DNA from: Deltaproteobacteria bacterium
Lineage (GTDB): Bacteria; Desulfobacterota; Binatia; UBA9968
DNA length: 54,773 nucleotides
Assembly: GCA_016874755.1 (NCBI GenBank)
Contig: VGTH01000038.1
Span: 1 to 54,773, forward strand
Reading direction: 5' to 3'
Every line of letters begins with the position of its first letter. Position 1 is the stretch's first letter. The notes under the pieces are model-generated. The model was not told where the DNA came from. It was given only the letters and a program-made list of their open reading frames with translations, and made no database searches. The translations under genes and the position numbers were made by a program. Shown here piece by piece: positions 34,553 to 45,793 of the stretch.

Positions 34553-34892
34553 ACATGTGGCCAAAGCCGATGGTGAGTAGGCCGAGGATCAGGTGAACGA
34601 CCTCAATGATCCAATGGTTGGGGCCGACCATCAGCGTCATTTGATGTATGCCAAGGAAGAGGGTTGCTAGGCCGATGATGAACGCGATGATCGCCAGCGG
34701 CCAACTGCCGCCGCCAAGCGCCTGGGCGAAGCCGCCGACCCACAGCGCGACCACGGCGATGATGCCCAAAAGCATGTGCATGGAGATGAGATGCAAGGCG
34801 TTGCCGGTCCAAAATAGCAGGCCGAGAATCAACGCGAGCACGCCGGTAAGCGTTAATAGAAGAGTCGCGTAACGGATGACCATTTTAGCCAC
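34515..34892 (-). CDS. small four-helix membrane protein
   Basis: The 125-residue protein has four predicted membrane helices (YATLLLTLTGVLALILGLLF, MHMLLGIIAVVALWVGGFAQ, WPLAIIAFIIGLATLFLGIH, WIIEVVHLILGLLTIGFGHM). No family is recognised. A GTG start at 34892 overlaps the upstream gene; an ATG at 34883 is an alternative. Its basic C-terminal tail comes from the palindrome at 34494-34552, so that tail is probably not part of the original protein. Confidence 0.6.
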   Translation of the reverse strand: MAKMVIRYATLLLTLTGVLALILGLLFWTGNALHLISMHMLLGIIAVVALWVGGFAQALGGGSWPLAIIAFIIGLATLFLGIHQMTLMVGPNHWIIEVVHLILGLLTIGFGHMCAKRNAKSKMKN

Positions 34893-35223
34893 CCATGCGC
34901 GCGTACTCGCAGCGCGGGCACGGTTGGCCCACCAAGACGGGCCAGGTGCAGTCGGCGCAAAGCGTCGTCGGCTCGCCGAGCAGGCCGCGCACCAGGGAGC
35001 CGCAGCGCCGGCCGCCGCAGGGACCGGTGCCGACGCCGGTGCGCTTGCTCACTTGGGCAAAGTCCTTGGCGCCGGCTTGGATCGCTTTCAACACGGTGCC
35101 TTTGCGGATCTTGTTGCAGATGCAAGCGGGTTTGAGGTTTTCGATCACCGCTTGCTGCTTGGCTTTTTGTTCTTCTTCGTTAATGGTGCGGACCCGCCTT
35201 TCGGTATGGGCGTGATCAATCAC
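34885..35223 (-). CDS. BFD-like [2Fe-2S] protein with a C-terminal zinc-ribbon
   Basis: The 112-residue protein has a BFD/NifU-like [2Fe-2S] domain: ACICNKIRKGTVLKAIQAGAKDFAQ, then GVGTGPCGGRRCGSLV (C-x-C and C-x4-C). A zinc-ribbon-like segment follows, with CADC and CPRC. BFD-type domains usually donate or sense electrons for ferritin, nitrite reductase or similar; the added ribbon is unusual. It starts with GTG (35223) without a strong ribosome site. No bacterioferritin gene is in the window. Confidence 0.65.
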   Translation of the reverse strand: MIDHAHTERRVRTINEEEQKAKQQAVIENLKPACICNKIRKGTVLKAIQAGAKDFAQVSKRTGVGTGPCGGRRCGSLVRGLLGEPTTLCADCTWPVLVGQPCPRCEYARMGG

Positions 35224-35270
35224 GTCCCGAGAATTATTTGCAATTTAGTTTAGCACACTGCTGAGTTAAA

Positions 35271-36260
35271 TCACTTGTGCGCGATGACGAGAGATGAGGT
35301 CATGGGCGGCGGCAGATCGATTTGCTCGACCTTGGTCAATCCGGCTTGCTCCATCCAGATTTTGATTTCATCGAAACTGTAGCAGCGCCCGCCGTCGGTG
35401 GTGAGCAGCATCAGCATGCTAAAAATCGCGCCCACTGGCGGATGGGCACGGGTGTCGTCAAGTATATGGTCTTTGATGACGATCCGGCCGCGCGGATGCA
35501 GATTCTCCGCGAGCTTGCTCATGAGAGCGGCGTTCTTGTTGCCATTCTCGCCGTGGATAATGTTCGACAGGAAAATGACGTCGTAATTTCCCGGGATCGG
35601 GTCGCTGCGATAATCGCCGGCGACCAGCTCGATGCGGTCTGTTAGCTCAGCCGCGCGGACAAAGCGCTCGGTGATTTTCAGGGTTCCAGGCAGATCGTAG
35701 AGGGTCGCGCGCAGCAGCGGGAATGCGCGGCACAAATGAATTGGGTAGGTGGCTGGGCCGGAGCCGATGTCGAGGAGCGAGGTCACCTTTTGCCAGTCAA
35801 GCGCCTGCGCCAGGACCGCCGCGTCGCCGCGGGCTTTGACCAGCGAGTCCATCGCTTCGATGAAAATCGCGGTGGCCTGTGCGTCGTCCTGGTACATGTT
35901 CGGTACGCGCGCCGGTTTGCCGCTGCGCACGGAGTCGGCGAGTTTACTCCAGCAGTCCCAGGTTGACGATTCAAAGCGGATCATACCGCACAAGGAGTGA
36001 GGCGAGCTGCCAACGAGATATTTTTCCGCCGTCGCGCTGAGCGAATAAAGATTCTCAGTCTTTTCCAAGAGCCGCAGCGCCACGAGACTGTTGAGCAAAA
36101 GTTCGCTGGCCGCCGCGTCCGTGCGTAGGGCGGCCGCAAGTTGCTCGACGGTGAGTTGTTTGCCAGCGAGGCCATCGAAGATGCCGAGATCGACGGCGGC
36201 GTGGATGATGCGTGCTTCAGCGTGGGCGCCGATCAAACCGCTGAGTTGGGAAAAGTCCAT
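35271..36260 (-). CDS. O-methyltransferase (acetylserotonin-type / ubiquinone-type), SAM-dependent
   Basis: The 329-residue protein has an N-terminal winged-helix dimerisation domain (AHAEARIIHAAVDLGIFDGL through LRLLEKTENLYSLSATAEKYL) and a class I SAM methyltransferase domain with motif I LLDIGSGPATYPIHLC, then LVAGDYRSDPIPGNYDVIFLSNIIHGE and IVIKDHILDDT. The His in SNIIHGE is the catalytic base of this type. Such enzymes methylate hydroxyls of aromatic or polyketide-like substrates. The acceptor is unknown. Confidence 0.82.
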   Translation of the reverse strand: MDFSQLSGLIGAHAEARIIHAAVDLGIFDGLAGKQLTVEQLAAALRTDAAASELLLNSLVALRLLEKTENLYSLSATAEKYLVGSSPHSLCGMIRFESSTWDCWSKLADSVRSGKPARVPNMYQDDAQATAIFIEAMDSLVKARGDAAVLAQALDWQKVTSLLDIGSGPATYPIHLCRAFPLLRATLYDLPGTLKITERFVRAAELTDRIELVAGDYRSDPIPGNYDVIFLSNIIHGENGNKNAALMSKLAENLHPRGRIVIKDHILDDTRAHPPVGAIFSMLMLLTTDGGRCYSFDEIKIWMEQAGLTKVEQIDLPPPMTSSLVIAHK

Positions 36261-36268
36261 GGGCGCGA

Positions 36269-37714
36269 CTAGAGCCGCTCGATGATTTTGTAGCTCCGGC
36301 TCTTCGGTTTGAGCGGCGCCACTAAACCGTTCTTCACCATGTTTTTAATCTCACGGTAGGCGGTGTCGCGGTCGACCTCGGCGATGCGCTCATACTCTGC
36401 CGTGGAGAAGGTTTTGCCGTGGCAGTAGGCGTAGGCGAGCAGGCGGCGCTGGCGAAAGCTGATCTCGTTGGGGCGAAACTGGCTCAACCAGCGCAGCGTG
36501 TCTTCGTCGTAGATCGGTGTGTTGCGCAGGGTGACGACGAAGAGAAAGCCTTCGATGGCAAATTCCGGCGGGCGCAGGCCCGAGTGCTCCATTTCATCGA
36601 ATATGCGCGGTATGCCTTCGCCCATTTCGCGCAGGTAGCCGAGCTCGGCGAGCACGCGGACCGTTAATGGATTACGCGAAAAATGCACGCTGCGATGTTG
36701 TTGCAGTTGTTCCAGGGTGACCGGCGGCGGCGGCGGCCCGGGGCTGCGCACTTCGATGCGGTCGTCGAACATCCAGACTTCAATCGACGCGCCGGAGATA
36801 GCGTAGTCGCGGTGCGCCACGGCGTTGACCAGCGCTTCCTGCCAAGCGAAGGTCGGATACTCCAGCCGCTCGCGAAAAAACAGGTCATGGAGAATCGTGC
36901 GCTCGCGCACATGTTCGCGAATGCGGCCGACCGCTTCGTCGATCAGCCTGACCAAAGGCGCGTCGAAGCGGATCCTTTTGACCACGTTGTGACTGGCGCC
37001 GTATTGGCGCGCGGTGCCTTCGTATTTGACGAAGTCGATGCCGCAGCGCGGATGCCAGCGGGTGGGCTCTTTGCCGAACAACAGGAGCGCGGCCAAATTG
37101 GGTGCCGCTTGGCCGCGCGAGTTGTCGAGCAGATGATAGGACTGGCTGAGGGCCACCTGCGGCTCGCGCAGCTCGTTAGTTTTTTGTGTGAAATATTCAA
37201 CCACTGTCGGGTCGAGGTCTGCCCAGCGCGCGTCGGCCGGCTGCTGCCGCTCGTAGGCGACGTGGCGCTTCGATTCTTTGAGGCTCTGCACCTGCTCGGT
37301 GGGCAGGGACGGGGTTTCCGTTGCGATGCGATAATAGGAGCGACCGGCGGTGACGCGATGGGCTTCCAACGCAGCCGTGACTTCGAACTTGAGCAAAAGC
37401 AGGTTGCCGAGATGGATTTTATCCCAGGCCGGCACCAACGGCGGGGTGAGGAGCGTCTGTGAGGCGTGGATAAGGGTTTGCAGCTCGTCGCCTTCGTGCG
37501 GAATGCCGGTGATGGTCTTGTCGGGCTCGACGCCCACTAGCAACGCGCCGCCGTCGGCATTGGCCATGCCGGAAAGCACGCGGGCGATCTCCCGCGCTAG
37601 ATCGTCCGGATGTTTTTTCTGGGAGGCGTTCTTGCGGAACTCGAAGGCGCTCAAGAAATCAAGAAACTGCCCGCGCTCCTGCTTTAGGAGTCTGCCGATC
37701 TCTTCACCCTGCAT
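36269..37714 (-). CDS. AlbA_2/Schlafen-like putative DNA-binding, ATP-binding protein
   Basis: The 481-residue protein has an AlbA_2 N-terminal domain (KKHPDDLAREIARVLSGMANADGGALLVGVEPDKTITGI), a middle AAA-4 / ATP-binding-like region (EALVNAVAHRDYAISGASIEVWMFDDRIEVRSPG, a GHKL-like RecG-associated fold) and a C-terminal winged-helix HTH (YERIAEVDRDTAYREIKNMVKNGLV). This set (COG2865 type) is a predicted transcriptional regulator; some relatives act in defence or silencing. It starts 9 nt upstream of the methyltransferase on the same strand, so the two may be co-transcribed. Confidence 0.75.
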   Translation of the reverse strand: MQGEEIGRLLKQERGQFLDFLSAFEFRKNASQKKHPDDLAREIARVLSGMANADGGALLVGVEPDKTITGIPHEGDELQTLIHASQTLLTPPLVPAWDKIHLGNLLLLKFEVTAALEAHRVTAGRSYYRIATETPSLPTEQVQSLKESKRHVAYERQQPADARWADLDPTVVEYFTQKTNELREPQVALSQSYHLLDNSRGQAAPNLAALLLFGKEPTRWHPRCGIDFVKYEGTARQYGASHNVVKRIRFDAPLVRLIDEAVGRIREHVRERTILHDLFFRERLEYPTFAWQEALVNAVAHRDYAISGASIEVWMFDDRIEVRSPGPPPPPVTLEQLQQHRSVHFSRNPLTVRVLAELGYLREMGEGIPRIFDEMEHSGLRPPEFAIEGFLFVVTLRNTPIYDEDTLRWLSQFRPNEISFRQRRLLAYAYCHGKTFSTAEYERIAEVDRDTAYREIKNMVKNGLVAPLKPKSRSYKIIERL

Positions 37715-37765
37715 CGCTGCAATCCATGGAAAGTTCTGTGGCGGAGAGGCAAATGGTCGTCAGCC

Positions 37766-38923
37766 TCAGCGCGAAGTTTGCGACGTCGCGTTGAGCTTGA
37801 CGGTTTCCAAAACCATCTGTGCCGACAAGTAAAGGTCTTTCAAATCGAGCCATTCGTTGACGGTGTGGATCGCCCGCATGCCGGTGGCCAGATTCGCCAC
37901 TTCGAGGCCCCTCTGGTTGAGCACGTTGGCGTCGCAGCCGCCGCCGGTGGCGGTGGTTTCAATGTTGACGTTCAAATTTTTCGCCGCGGCTTTGACCAGC
38001 TGAACGATCGGCGCGCCGTCCGGCACGTCCATGCGATCGTAGTCGCGCTCGACTTTCGCCTCGACGCGCGCCTGATGGTTTTTGCCGTCTAGCGCCAAGC
38101 TGTGGCGCGCCGCGGCGGCTTCGAGACAATGGCGCATATGATCCGTCTGCGCCTGCAGCTTCTCGCTGCTGTGGCTGCGCGCTTCGCCTTTCAGCACCAC
38201 GGTGTTGGGCACGATGTTGACCGCCAGGCCGCCTTCGACCACGCCGAGGTTGGCGGTGGTCTCGTGATCGATGCGCCCAAGCTTCATTTGCGCGATGCCT
38301 TCGGCGGCAACTTTGATGGCGTTGATACCTTTTTCGGGGCAGACGCCGGCGTGGGCTTCAAGGCCATAGACGCGAAACTCCATGCGGTTGGCCGCCGGCG
38401 CTTTCGTAAATAGAAAGCCCACCGAGTCGCTGTCCAAAACCAGGCCGGTGCGCGCGCGCAGCCGGCTGACGTCCAAGTGCTTGGCGCCGTTCAGACCCAG
38501 CTCTTCGCAGATGGTAAACACCACGTCGATGGCGCCGCAGGGGAGTTTGTTTTCAATCATCACCCGCAGCACTTCGCAGATGATCGCCACGCCGCTCTTG
38601 TCGTCGCCGCCGAGCACGGTGGTGCCGTCGCTGCGCAGAATATCGCCGTCCAGGATCGGCTTGACGCCTTCGCCTGGTACGACGGTGTCCATGTGGGCCG
38701 ACAGCAGCAGGGGACGCGCGTGGGGATTGTTGCCGGGGAAATGCGCGATCAAGTTACCGACGTTGCCGCCAACTTTTTCGCCGGCGTCATCGATGGTGAC
38801 CGTGGCGCCGAGCTCTTCCATGTCGCGCTTGAGGCGCATCGCGACATCGCGCTCCTTGCGCGACAGGCTGTCGATTTTGATCAACTCGATCAACAGATTC
38901 TTGAGTCTCGCTTGGTTAATCAA
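37766..38923 (-). CDS. PepT-like M20 family metallopeptidase
   Basis: The 385-residue dizinc peptidase has SAHMDTVVPGEGVKP (first metal His and Asp), GGDDKSGVAII (bridging Asp) and the catalytic EELGLNGAKHL Glu pair. The lid domain lies at about 185-295 and the last His is near MRAIHTVNEWLDL. It resembles tripeptide aminopeptidase PepT-like M20 members. It starts with TTG (38923); no ATG is near. A palindromic 198-bp element lies just upstream. Confidence 0.88.
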   Translation of the reverse strand: MINQARLKNLLIELIKIDSLSRKERDVAMRLKRDMEELGATVTIDDAGEKVGGNVGNLIAHFPGNNPHARPLLLSAHMDTVVPGEGVKPILDGDILRSDGTTVLGGDDKSGVAIICEVLRVMIENKLPCGAIDVVFTICEELGLNGAKHLDVSRLRARTGLVLDSDSVGFLFTKAPAANRMEFRVYGLEAHAGVCPEKGINAIKVAAEGIAQMKLGRIDHETTANLGVVEGGLAVNIVPNTVVLKGEARSHSSEKLQAQTDHMRHCLEAAAARHSLALDGKNHQARVEAKVERDYDRMDVPDGAPIVQLVKAAAKNLNVNIETTATGGGCDANVLNQRGLEVANLATGMRAIHTVNEWLDLKDLYLSAQMVLETVKLNATSQTSR

Positions 38924-39066
38924 AAGGCGCCCTCGAAAAAATTTCTTCGATCTATGCCTGGGATAAAAGGTACTGCCAAGGCGAATGTGTCACAGTTTTC
39001 GGCGCAAGCCAACCACCTAAAATCGGTGCGAAATCGCGCCTCTAGAGTGGAATTATTCGCGACGTG

Positions 39067-39264
39067 GCGCGATCGAGGTGGAACCCTTCCGGAGCGAAGG
39101 CAACAGGGCATGGCTTCGACGCCGCTTGCGGTGGCGACCGGACGGTCGCCCTGCTTTGCGACAATTTGCAAAAGAGCGCAGGTGGTGGTGCCAAGCATCG
39201 ACTAAGCTAACCGAAAAGTCTGCGCTCATGCCTTCGCTCCTACAGGGTTCCACCTCGATCGCGC
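39067..39264. mobile_element. MITE-like element with 36-bp imperfect terminal inverted repeats
   Basis: The left end (39067-39102) and right end (39229-39264) are complementary over 21 + 12 bp (GCGCGATCGAGGTGGAACCCT and GGAGCGAAGGCA on the left), separated by a 3-nt mismatch. The 126-bp interior has no gene but contains a further stem (GGCGACC with GGTCGCC at about 39133-39150). No clear target-site duplication is seen. It fills the 388-bp gap between pepT and the exonuclease gene. Confidence 0.65.
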
Positions 39265-39311
39265 GATCTCGCATGGTTTCTTTTCGCCGTGAATAGTCAA
39301 GGCCGCCGCCC

Positions 39312-40190
39312 TCACCAGAGTCGCTGGTGTTGCAGCAGCAGCAAGAGATTGGCAAAGCCCAGCTCGTTGAAGAGCGGCTCGGCACAACTCCAATCGGGAG
39401 CCCGACATAGCAGGTCGTCGACACCCATGTGGATCGGGACGTCGGCTTTGGCGGTGGCCAAGCGCCGGCTGAGAAAGGCCTGTTCTTTGCCTTCCTCAAG
39501 CAGTTCGCGAATGCGATGGGCGCCGCGCAGGCGCAGCCGTTCGACCTCTGCCAAACCGTCGAAGAGGTCTTCGAGCGTCATGAAGTGGCCGATCAAGGTG
39601 CCGGCGGTCTTCGGGCCGATACCGGAGACGCCCGGAATATTGTCCACCGGATCGCCGGTCAACCCCATCACTTCCACGACCTGTTCGGGGGCGACGCCAA
39701 ACTTTTTTCTGACTTCCGTGGGGCCGATCCAACGATTCTTTGCGCAATCGAATAATTGGATCTGATCATTAACGAGCTGCATGAGGTCTTTGTCGCTCGA
39801 CACGACCACGCAGTCGCATTCGTCCGCACAGATGCGGCAGAGGGTTGCGATGATGTCGTCCGCTTCATAGCCGGCATACTCGATTAGCGGGATGCCCAGG
39901 TTCTGCAAGACTTTTCGTACATAGGGGAGCTGCGCCGTGAGCTCTGCCGGCGGCTCACTGCGGTTGGCCTTGTAATCAGAAAATAATTGGTGGCGGAAGT
40001 TGCGCCGATCGGCATCGAGGGTGACGACCAGGTAGTCGGGACGGTGCTGTTTGAGCAAATCAATGACGGTATTGATGAAACCAAAGACCGCGTTGGTCGG
40101 CAACCCCGCGGCGCTGTAGACCTGGGGCAGAGCGAAGAAGGCGCGAAAGATGTAGGAGTTGCCGTCGATGAGAAAAAGCCGCGGGCGCAT
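39312..40190 (-). CDS. stand-alone 5-prime-to-3-prime exonuclease (PolA N-terminal domain-like)
   Basis: The 292-residue protein matches the FEN/PolA 5-prime nuclease domain alone. It starts LFLIDGNSYIFRAFFALP with a metal Asp, and contains VVTLDADRRNFRHQ, EADDIIATLCR, VVSSDKDLMQLV and the helix-3-turn-helix GVSGIGPKTAGTLI. Polymerase domains are absent, and length matches a free-standing exonuclease that removes primers and flaps. It ends about 45 bp downstream of lpdA and may be read through from the PDH operon. Confidence 0.88.
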   Translation of the reverse strand: MRPRLFLIDGNSYIFRAFFALPQVYSAAGLPTNAVFGFINTVIDLLKQHRPDYLVVTLDADRRNFRHQLFSDYKANRSEPPAELTAQLPYVRKVLQNLGIPLIEYAGYEADDIIATLCRICADECDCVVVSSDKDLMQLVNDQIQLFDCAKNRWIGPTEVRKKFGVAPEQVVEVMGLTGDPVDNIPGVSGIGPKTAGTLIGHFMTLEDLFDGLAEVERLRLRGAHRIRELLEEGKEQAFLSRRLATAKADVPIHMGVDDLLCRAPDWSCAEPLFNELGFANLLLLLQHQRLW

Positions 40191-40235
40191 GCCGTCCAGG
40201 TCGTTCAGCGGTGCGCCCGCAGGACTCGCAATCGA

Positions 40236-41666
40236 CTACTTCGCATCCGGGCTACTCCGGCGCGCTGACAGTGTGTGGGTGGCGGTGCCGTAAAAAGATT
40301 CGGCCGCTTCCATCAAGGTCTCGGACAGGGTGGGGTGCGGATGCACCGACTCGGCGAGGTCGCGGGCGGTGGCGCCCATCTCGACGGCCAGCACCCCTTC
40401 GCTGATCAATTCGCCGGCGCCGTGGCCGACGATGCCGACACCTAACATGCGCTCGCTTTCCGGTTCGATGATCAGCTTGGTCAAACCGTCGGGCCGGTCC
40501 AACGTGAGCGCGCGGCCCGAGGCGCCCCAGAGAAACTTGGCCACTTTGATTTCGATATTTTTTTGTTTGGCTTCGCTTTCGGTGAGGCCGCACCAGGCGA
40601 TCTCGGGGTCGGTGTAAACAACCGCCGGCACCACGATGTTTTCGAAGGCACTCGGCTCGCCGAGAATCGCATCCACCGCGATGCGTCCCTCGCGGCTCGC
40701 GCGGTGGGCGAGCAGCGTGCCGCCGTTGATGTCGCCAATGGCGTAGATGTTGGGATCTTCGGTTTGCTGCTGGGCGTTGGTTTTGATGAAACCCTTGTCG
40801 TCTTTGGTTATCCGGGTGTTGTCCAGGCCAATGTCGACGTAGTTCGGCACGCGCCCGACGCTGACTAAGACGCGATCGTAAAGCTCGTCGCGACTCTCTT
40901 TGTCGATTTGCATCGTGACTTTAATCTGCTTGCCAACCGTGGCCATCTTGGTGACTTTGGTGTTGACGCGCACCTCTTTGAAATTCTTCTGCGCGTAGCG
41001 CATCACCGGGCGCGCCAGATCGGCGTCGACGCCGGTCAAGATCGACGGCAGGGCTTCGAGCACGACCACGCTGCTGCCCAGCGTCGCGTAGACCGTGCCG
41101 AGCTCCATGCCGATATAGCCGCCGCCAATGACCAAAAGATTTTCCGGGACCTCGGGGACGTCCAGCGCTTCGCTGGAGGTCATGACACGGCGGTTGCCAA
41201 GATCGAACGCCGACGGCATGGCCGGCTTGGAACCGACGGCGATGATCGCCTTGTCGTACTTGATAAATTGCTGGCCTTCCTTGGTCTCCACTCGCAAGGT
41301 TTGTGAATCTTCAAAATGGCCGCGGCCTTGGATCAGCTGGACATTGCGCTTCTCGCCCAGGGTCTTGATGCCCTGGCCGAGCTTCTCCAGAATCGAGTCC
41401 TTCCAACTGCGCAGCCGATCTAGATTGATTTGCGGTGTGCCGAGCTCGATGCCGCGGGCGGCTGAGTCCTTCATTTCGCGGATGATCTCGGTGGCATGCA
41501 GCAGCGCCTTTGATGGAATGCAGCCAACGTTCAAGCAGACGCCGCCCAGCCGCGCACTCTGTTCAACCAGAACAACTTTCTTACCGCGATCGGCGGCGTA
41601 AAAAGCGGCGGTGTAGCCGCCTGGGCCGGCGCCCAGCACAACGATTTCAGTGGTGATCGGTTCCAT
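40236..41666 (-). CDS. lpdA: dihydrolipoyl dehydrogenase (E3)
   Basis: The 476-residue flavoprotein re-oxidises the lipoyl arm of the pyruvate dehydrogenase complex with NAD. It has FAD motif GAGPGG (12-17), redox Cys44/Cys49 (GGVCLNVGCIPSK), NAD motif GGGYIGMELG and C-terminal HPHPTLSE. The ATG at 41666, 2 nt after the aceF stop, is the right start; the longer reading into aceF is a shadow. It closes the aceE-aceF-lpdA unit. Confidence 0.96.
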   Translation of the reverse strand: MEPITTEIVVLGAGPGGYTAAFYAADRGKKVVLVEQSARLGGVCLNVGCIPSKALLHATEIIREMKDSAARGIELGTPQINLDRLRSWKDSILEKLGQGIKTLGEKRNVQLIQGRGHFEDSQTLRVETKEGQQFIKYDKAIIAVGSKPAMPSAFDLGNRRVMTSSEALDVPEVPENLLVIGGGYIGMELGTVYATLGSSVVVLEALPSILTGVDADLARPVMRYAQKNFKEVRVNTKVTKMATVGKQIKVTMQIDKESRDELYDRVLVSVGRVPNYVDIGLDNTRITKDDKGFIKTNAQQQTEDPNIYAIGDINGGTLLAHRASREGRIAVDAILGEPSAFENIVVPAVVYTDPEIAWCGLTESEAKQKNIEIKVAKFLWGASGRALTLDRPDGLTKLIIEPESERMLGVGIVGHGAGELISEGVLAVEMGATARDLAESVHPHPTLSETLMEAAESFYGTATHTLSARRSSPDAK

Positions 41667-41668
41667 GC

Positions 41669-42985
41669 TTACTTGAGTTTCACGTCGGCATCGGAGAACG
41701 ACAGCAGGTTGGCGAGAATGTCTTTCAAAAAGCGCACCGCATCGGCGCCGTCGAGCACGCGGTGGTCGTAGGAAAGGCACAGCGGCAGCAAGGTGCGAAT
41801 GGCGATTTTTCCATCGACGACGACCGGTTTCTGCGATCCTTGGCCAACTCCCAGTATCGCCACCTGGGGCGCGTAAATGATCGGCGTGAAGTGGCTGCCG
41901 CCGATGCTGCCCTGATTCGAGATGGTAAAGGTTCCGCCCTGGAGCTCTTCCAGGGAGATCTTGCGCTGGCGCGCCTTGTCGCTCAACTGCGCCAACTCTA
42001 GAGATATATCCAAAAGATTTTTCTGATCGACGTTGCGCAGCACCGGCACGATCAGGCCGGCCTCGGTATCCACCGCCACGCCAATGTGGCAGTAGTCCTT
42101 CAAGACGATTTCTTGGGCGGCTTCGTCGATGCTGGCGTTGGCTTTCGGATGTTTTTTGAGCGCCGCCGCGATGGCCTTTATCAGAAATGTAGTAATCGTT
42201 AGCCGCGCATCCTTTTTCTCGTAGGCTGGAGCGTGCTTTTTGCGCAGCGCCAAGAGATCGGTGATGTCGACATCGTCGAACTGATCGATCTTAGGGATGG
42301 CCGTCCACGACTCGGCCATGCGTTGACTGACCGTGCGCCGCAGCGCCGTCATCTTCTCACGCCGGACCGGTCCCCACTTACTGAAATCGGGCGCTTCGCT
42401 GGGGCGCGCCACCGGCGCCGCCGGCGCCGCCATGGGCGCTTGCAACGGGGCGCCGCCTTGAAAGGCGAGCTGTTGCAGCCGCTCGATGTAGGCGCGGATG
42501 TCTTCCAGGACGATGCGGCCGCCGGATTCGCTGCCGCGCACACGGGTCAAATCGATGCCGAGGTCGCGGCTGAGTTTGCGCAGCGACGGCGCCGCCGGCG
42601 GCGCCGCACCGCTCTTGGACTCGTGGCGATAGGAGTCGAACGCGGCGGGCGCGTGATCGCGGCGCTCCGGGGGCGCTGGCGCAGGCATCGGACTTAAGGC
42701 CGGGGCTTGGGCCGGCGCCGTGGCGCTCTGTGTCGGCGCAGCCGCTGCGGCGCCGTCATTGCCAATGGAGATCAGCAACTGGCCGACGCTCACCTCCATG
42801 CCTTCCTTGACGTAGATTTTGCTGACAACGCCGCTGGCGGGCGCGGGAATGGAGCCCACCGCTTTTTGGGTTTCGAGCTCCAAGATCGGCTGGTCTTTCT
42901 TTACTTCCTGGCCTTCTTTGACCAGGATGTTGACGATCACGCCGCCTTCGACGTTTTCTGCGAGCTGCGGAAGCTTAACATCCAT
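41669..42985 (-). CDS. aceF: dihydrolipoyllysine-residue acetyltransferase (pyruvate dehydrogenase E2)
   Basis: The 438-residue E2 has one N-terminal lipoyl domain (1-78, lipoyl Lys41 in ETQKAVG), a long Ala/Pro linker, the E3/E1-binding domain (about 130-170, LRKLSRDLGIDLTRVRGSESGGRI) and the catalytic acetyltransferase with YDHRVLDGADAVRF at the C-terminus. A single lipoyl domain makes it shorter than the E. coli three-domain form. It lies 30 nt downstream of aceE. Confidence 0.95.
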   Translation of the reverse strand: MDVKLPQLAENVEGGVIVNILVKEGQEVKKDQPILELETQKAVGSIPAPASGVVSKIYVKEGMEVSVGQLLISIGNDGAAAAAPTQSATAPAQAPALSPMPAPAPPERRDHAPAAFDSYRHESKSGAAPPAAPSLRKLSRDLGIDLTRVRGSESGGRIVLEDIRAYIERLQQLAFQGGAPLQAPMAAPAAPVARPSEAPDFSKWGPVRREKMTALRRTVSQRMAESWTAIPKIDQFDDVDITDLLALRKKHAPAYEKKDARLTITTFLIKAIAAALKKHPKANASIDEAAQEIVLKDYCHIGVAVDTEAGLIVPVLRNVDQKNLLDISLELAQLSDKARQRKISLEELQGGTFTISNQGSIGGSHFTPIIYAPQVAILGVGQGSQKPVVVDGKIAIRTLLPLCLSYDHRVLDGADAVRFLKDILANLLSFSDADVKLK

Positions 42986-43015
42986 GGAAAAATTGCCGCA
43001 TAGTCCTTTATGAAG

Positions 43016-45733
<2,718 letters not shown>

Positions 45734-45793
45734 CTAGACTCTCTCCTGGTTTCGTAGGAGACAATAAATCATCTGCAAAAGCAACAAAATCGA

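Noticed and set aside
41667-41780. N-terminal extension of lpdA
   Set aside because: Basic, low-complexity residues inside aceF coding sequence; the ATG at 41666 starts the conserved FAD domain.
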